A stretch of 64,000 bases of DNA from Mycobacterium heidelbergense (GTDB taxonomy: Bacteria; Actinomycetota; Actinomycetes; Mycobacteriales; Mycobacteriaceae), in NCBI RefSeq assembly GCF_010730745.1, contig NZ_AP022615.1, positions 2,294,001-2,358,000 of the forward strand. The letters are read 5' to 3'. Position 1 is the first letter of the stretch; every line of letters starts with the position of its first letter. Shown here piece by piece: positions 61,587 through 64,000 of the stretch. The notes under the pieces are model-generated. The model worked only from the letters and a program-made list of their open reading frames with translations, was not told the DNA's origin and did not search any database. The translations under genes were made by a program, and so were the position numbers.

Positions 61587-62834
61587 TCAACCCGCCGGGA
61601 CCTCGGCGGCGATCCGGTCCATCAGGGCGGTGTAACGGCGGGCTTCGGGATCGCGGCCCGGCTTGCCGCTGCTGACCACGCCGGCGGCCAGGCCGCGCTG
61701 CGGGTCGGCCCAGAGGGCGACGTTGGTGAGGCCGAGGTGACCGAACGCTGCCGGCGCGTTGCGCCCGAACGGCCCAAACCGCTTCGTCCCCAGGATGAAC
61801 CCGGTGCCCCAGCGAGCCGGCTGCAGGCCGATCGCGAAATCCGGTCGCAGACGCCGGCATTCGGCCACCGCACCGCGAAGCGTGTCCGGGCTCATCACCC
61901 GCACCCCGTCGAGTTCGCCTTCGTTACACCATATTTCGGCGAAACGGGACATCTCGTCGGCCGTCGACACGGCGTTGGACGACGGGACGATGGTGGTCAG
62001 GAACAGCGGACTGTTCGTGTACGGGATGATCTCGTGCACCGTGCCGCCGATGGCCTTGCGGAAGATCTGCGCCACCACCGGCGGCAACGGCCGGCCGGTG
62101 GCGTGGCTCGGCGCGACCAGGGGAAGGTCCTTTTTGGCGACGCCGAAGTTCGTCCAGCGGAAGCCCAGCGGGTCGAGGATCTCGGCGGCCAGGATCTCGC
62201 GAATCTCTTTACCCGTGGCCGCATAGATGATCTCGCGCATCAGCGGGCCCCAGGTCAGCGCGTGGTACATGTGCACCAGTCCCGGACGGTAGAGCGGCCG
62301 CAATTCGCCGAGTTGCTGTTGGACGTATTCGTGGTCGTCGGCTCGGGTGACGTCCGCCTTGGATCCGGTGGCGAAGGGAAGGCCGGCGCTGTGGGTCATC
62401 ACCTGCCGGATCGTGATTCGGTGCTTGCCGTGACTGGTGAAGGTGGGCAGGTAGTCGCAGACGCGGTCGTCGAGCGAGAAGACGCCGCGCTCGACGAGCA
62501 TGTGCGCGACGGTCGCGGTGATGCCCTTGGCCGCCGAGTACACACAAAACGGCGTGTCCGTCGTGACGACGACCCGCTCGGCGTCGGGTGGGTCGGTGGG
62601 CGCGTTGCCCCACCCGTGGCCGATCGCGCGGTTGAGCACGACGCGTCCGTGGCGACGGATGCACAGCTGAATCGCGGGGTGGAAGCCGGCCCGGTACCAG
62701 TGGCGCGCCGCCTGCCAAATCCGTTCGACCGCCGCGGGGTCGACCTCGGAGTGGTCCTCTTGGCCGGTCGTTGTCACGGCGTCCAGGTCGGCCGGGACGC
62801 GGATCCTGCCGTCTGGGGTCGTTGCGTTCGCCAC
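61587..62834 (-). CDS. lipE: Serine beta-lactamase-fold esterase LipE (Rv3775-type)
   Basis: The 415-residue class C beta-lactamase-like esterase has the SxxK catalytic motif SAAK (Ser100, Lys103) in FCVYSAAKGITATVAHMLVE. The Tyr motif is in MYHALTWGPLMREI, and a late GHLGLTN stretch replaces KTG. No signal peptide is visible. It probably hydrolyses short-chain esters; the natural substrate is unknown. The start is ATG 62834. It is adjacent to echA21, which reads in the same direction 25 bp upstream. Confidence 0.9.
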   Translation of the reverse strand: MANATTPDGRIRVPADLDAVTTTGQEDHSEVDPAAVERIWQAARHWYRAGFHPAIQLCIRRHGRVVLNRAIGHGWGNAPTDPPDAERVVVTTDTPFCVYSAAKGITATVAHMLVERGVFSLDDRVCDYLPTFTSHGKHRITIRQVMTHSAGLPFATGSKADVTRADDHEYVQQQLGELRPLYRPGLVHMYHALTWGPLMREIIYAATGKEIREILAAEILDPLGFRWTNFGVAKKDLPLVAPSHATGRPLPPVVAQIFRKAIGGTVHEIIPYTNSPLFLTTIVPSSNAVSTADEMSRFAEIWCNEGELDGVRVMSPDTLRGAVAECRRLRPDFAIGLQPARWGTGFILGTKRFGPFGRNAPAAFGHLGLTNVALWADPQRGLAAGVVSSGKPGRDPEARRYTALMDRIAAEVPAG

Positions 62835-62859
62835 CTCCGCGAGGGTACGTGGCGCCGAA

Positions 62860-63684
62860 TTACTCCCCGGTGAACTGCGGCGGACGCTTGGCGAACGTCG
62901 CCGAGATGCCTTCGGTCAGGTCCTTGGACGGCAAGAAGGCCGCGTTCCAGGCGGCGACGTAGCGCAGGCTCTCCGAGACCGCCGAGACGCGTTGCTGGTC
63001 AAGAACGTCCTTGACGCCGTGCACCGTCAGCGGCGGATTGGCGGCGATCTCGGCGGCGGTTGCGTGGGCGGCGGCCAGGGTGGCCTCGGCGTCCTCGTAC
63101 ACGTCGTTGACCAGGCCGATCTTCTCCGCGCGGGCCGCGTCGATGTCCTTGCCGGTCAGCGCGAGTTCCCGCAGGTGTCCGTCGTTCAAGATCAGCGGCA
63201 GGCGGGCCAGGCTGCCGACGTCGGCGACGATCGCCAGTTTGACCTCCCGCACCGAGAACTTGGCGTCGGCGCTGGCGTAGCGGATGTCCACCGCGGAGAT
63301 CAGGTCGACGCCGCCGCCGATGCACCAGCCGTGCACCGCGGCGATGGTGGGCGTCCGACAGTCGGCTACCGCGGTGATCGCGTTCTGCATGCGCCTGATC
63401 TCGGCGTGGAAATCCGCGCGCGGGCGGGCCAGCGCGCTGTCGGCCAGCAGCGGGGCGAACGAACCGCCCATGGCGGGGACGTCCAGGCCGTAGCTGAAGT
63501 TCTTGCCGGATCCGGTGATGACGATGGCCCGCACGTCGCGGTCGGCGTCCAGCGCCGCGAACACCTCCGGCATCTCGGACCAGAATGCGGGCCCCATCGC
63601 GTTGCCCTTGCCGGGCCCGATCAGCGTCACCTGCGCAACGTGGTCTTTCGTGTCGATGGTGACGGATTCGTATGTTTCGCCCAT
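62860..63684 (-). CDS. echA21: Enoyl-CoA hydratase/isomerase EchA21
   Basis: This 274-residue crotonase-fold protein has the oxyanion-hole segments KNFSYGLDVPAMGG and AAVHGWCIGGGVDLISAVDIR. AKFSVREVKLAIVADVGSLARLP carries acidic residues in the delta3,5-delta2,4-dienoyl-CoA isomerase pattern, so it may act as an isomerase rather than a hydratase. ATG 63684 (MGETYESVTIDTK) gives the homologue length (274); the longer frame is rejected. Confidence 0.9.
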   Translation of the reverse strand: MGETYESVTIDTKDHVAQVTLIGPGKGNAMGPAFWSEMPEVFAALDADRDVRAIVITGSGKNFSYGLDVPAMGGSFAPLLADSALARPRADFHAEIRRMQNAITAVADCRTPTIAAVHGWCIGGGVDLISAVDIRYASADAKFSVREVKLAIVADVGSLARLPLILNDGHLRELALTGKDIDAARAEKIGLVNDVYEDAEATLAAAHATAAEIAANPPLTVHGVKDVLDQQRVSAVSESLRYVAAWNAAFLPSKDLTEGISATFAKRPPQFTGE

Positions 63685-63706
63685 ATCGAGACCGTAGCGT
63701 GGCGAC

Positions 63707-63817
63707 ATGCCTCGTGATTTGCGACCCGGACCAGATTCCCCGCCCTCCGACGAGCTGCACAGCGCCGAGGACACGCTGGGGGTATTGCAGCGAGTGAGCC
63801 TGCGGCTTCCAGTGTGA
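63707..63817 (+). CDS. Short ORF (36 aa), possible truncated gene
   Basis: ATG 63707 to TGA 63815-63817 encodes MPRDLRPGPDSPPSDELHSA and 16 more residues. It is divergent from echA21 and runs straight into the dispersed repeat at 63797-63894. Codon use is plausible, but no family is recognised. It could be the 5' end of a gene cut by the repeat, or chance. Low confidence. Confidence 0.25.
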   Translation: MPRDLRPGPDSPPSDELHSAEDTLGVLQRVSLRLPV

Positions 63818-63894
63818 ATTCAGGGCTTCGGGTGTGCGCCCTGGGCGGGATCTTTGCGATTTTCCCGCCCTGAGCTCACACCCAAAGCCGTCAC
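63797..63894. repeat. Dispersed palindromic repeat, copy 2
   Basis: The inner stem is GGGCGGGA/TCCCGCCC (63843-63850, 63863-63870). The outer arms GGCTTCGGGTGTG (63824-63836) and CACACCCAAAGCC (63877-63889) pair at 12 of 13 positions. The loop has GCGAT..TTT as in copy 1 (53756-53877). It lies just after the stop of the edge gene. Confidence 0.65.
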
Positions 63895-63916
63895 CACACA
63901 CTCAACGGCGCGGGAG

Positions 63917-64000
63917 CTACACCCGCTCCAGGTAGAAGTAGTAGTACCGGCCGTCATCCAGGACGCCCTTGCCGTTCATGATGCCCATCACCGCGTCATC
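63917..64000 (-). CDS. Partial CDS at right edge, C-terminal 27 codons
   Basis: On the - strand the frame open from the window edge reads DDAVMGIMNGKGVLDDGRYY and YFYLERV, ending with TAG at 63917-63919. The rest lies outside the window. Position suggests the Rv3773c-equivalent gene next to echA21, but the fragment is too short to name. Confidence 0.5.
   Translation of the reverse strand, partial: DDAVMGIMNGKGVLDDGRYYYFYLERV

Overview
The window is about 67% GC mycobacterial chromosome. Its gene content is the conserved cell-wall (arabinogalactan and mycolate) region: glf, glfT2, ubiA, aftB, fbpA, fbpD, fadD32, pks13, accD4, embB/A/C, aftA, dprE2, dprE1, wzm, glfT1 and wzt. A PE_PGRS62-type PE protein, MIRU-like repeats and other dispersed palindromic repeats point to a slow-growing non-tuberculous Mycobacterium. 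Compared with the M. tuberculosis H37Rv gene order as I remember it (Rv3834c down to Rv3773c), the window runs in the reverse orientation. All comparisons with H37Rv here are from memory, not from a search.

Layout. 1-3.1 kb: the serS 3' end, then a TetR-controlled pair (a DUF2834-like membrane protein and a FAD oxidoreductase) with two matching operator palindromes. 3.2-8.5 kb: a metallo-beta-lactamase/Rieske protein with a coupled small partner, three tandem PlsC-type acyltransferases and a HAD phosphatase. No sulfolipid (pks2/papA/mmpL8) locus lies here. 8.4-10.8 kb: a probable old integrated islet carrying a decayed tyrosine recombinase and an exported protein, flanked by a duplicated HAD 3' end. 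10.8-15.3 kb: the PE protein, an LGFP/PGRP amidase and erp.

15.6-35 kb is the main + strand cell-wall block. It covers UDP-Galf formation (glf), galactan polymerisation (glfT2), decaprenyl-phosphoryl-arabinose synthesis (a PAP2 phosphatase and ubiA), arabinan capping (aftB), mycolyl transfer (fbpA, with the related fbpD), a cutinase-like lipase, and the meromycolate activation and condensation set fadD32-pks13-accD4. 35-59 kb, almost all on the - strand, has two small unknown proteins, embB-embA, then embC-aftA-dprE2-dprE1-gtrA-Rv3788-like, then the galactan exporter genes wzm-glfT1-wzt with the proteasome activator bpa and an Rv3779-like membrane protein. embC and embA, neighbours in M. tuberculosis, are separated here by two extra genes and a 626-bp inverted-repeat element. 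59-64 kb holds a class V aminotransferase-like protein, a quinone oxidoreductase, tRNA-Ser(UGA), lipE, echA21 and a partial gene at the right edge.

The most unusual theme is the load of small dispersed repeats and how often they have become coding sequence. MIRU-like units sit inside the pks13 5' end, form the glf C-terminus, and make a mini-ORF between glfT1 and wzm. Other palindromic units appear as in-frame insertions in aftA, the Rv3779 homologue and the Rv3818 homologue. A separate family with about 27-bp terminal inverted repeats supplies the stop codons of erp and embC.
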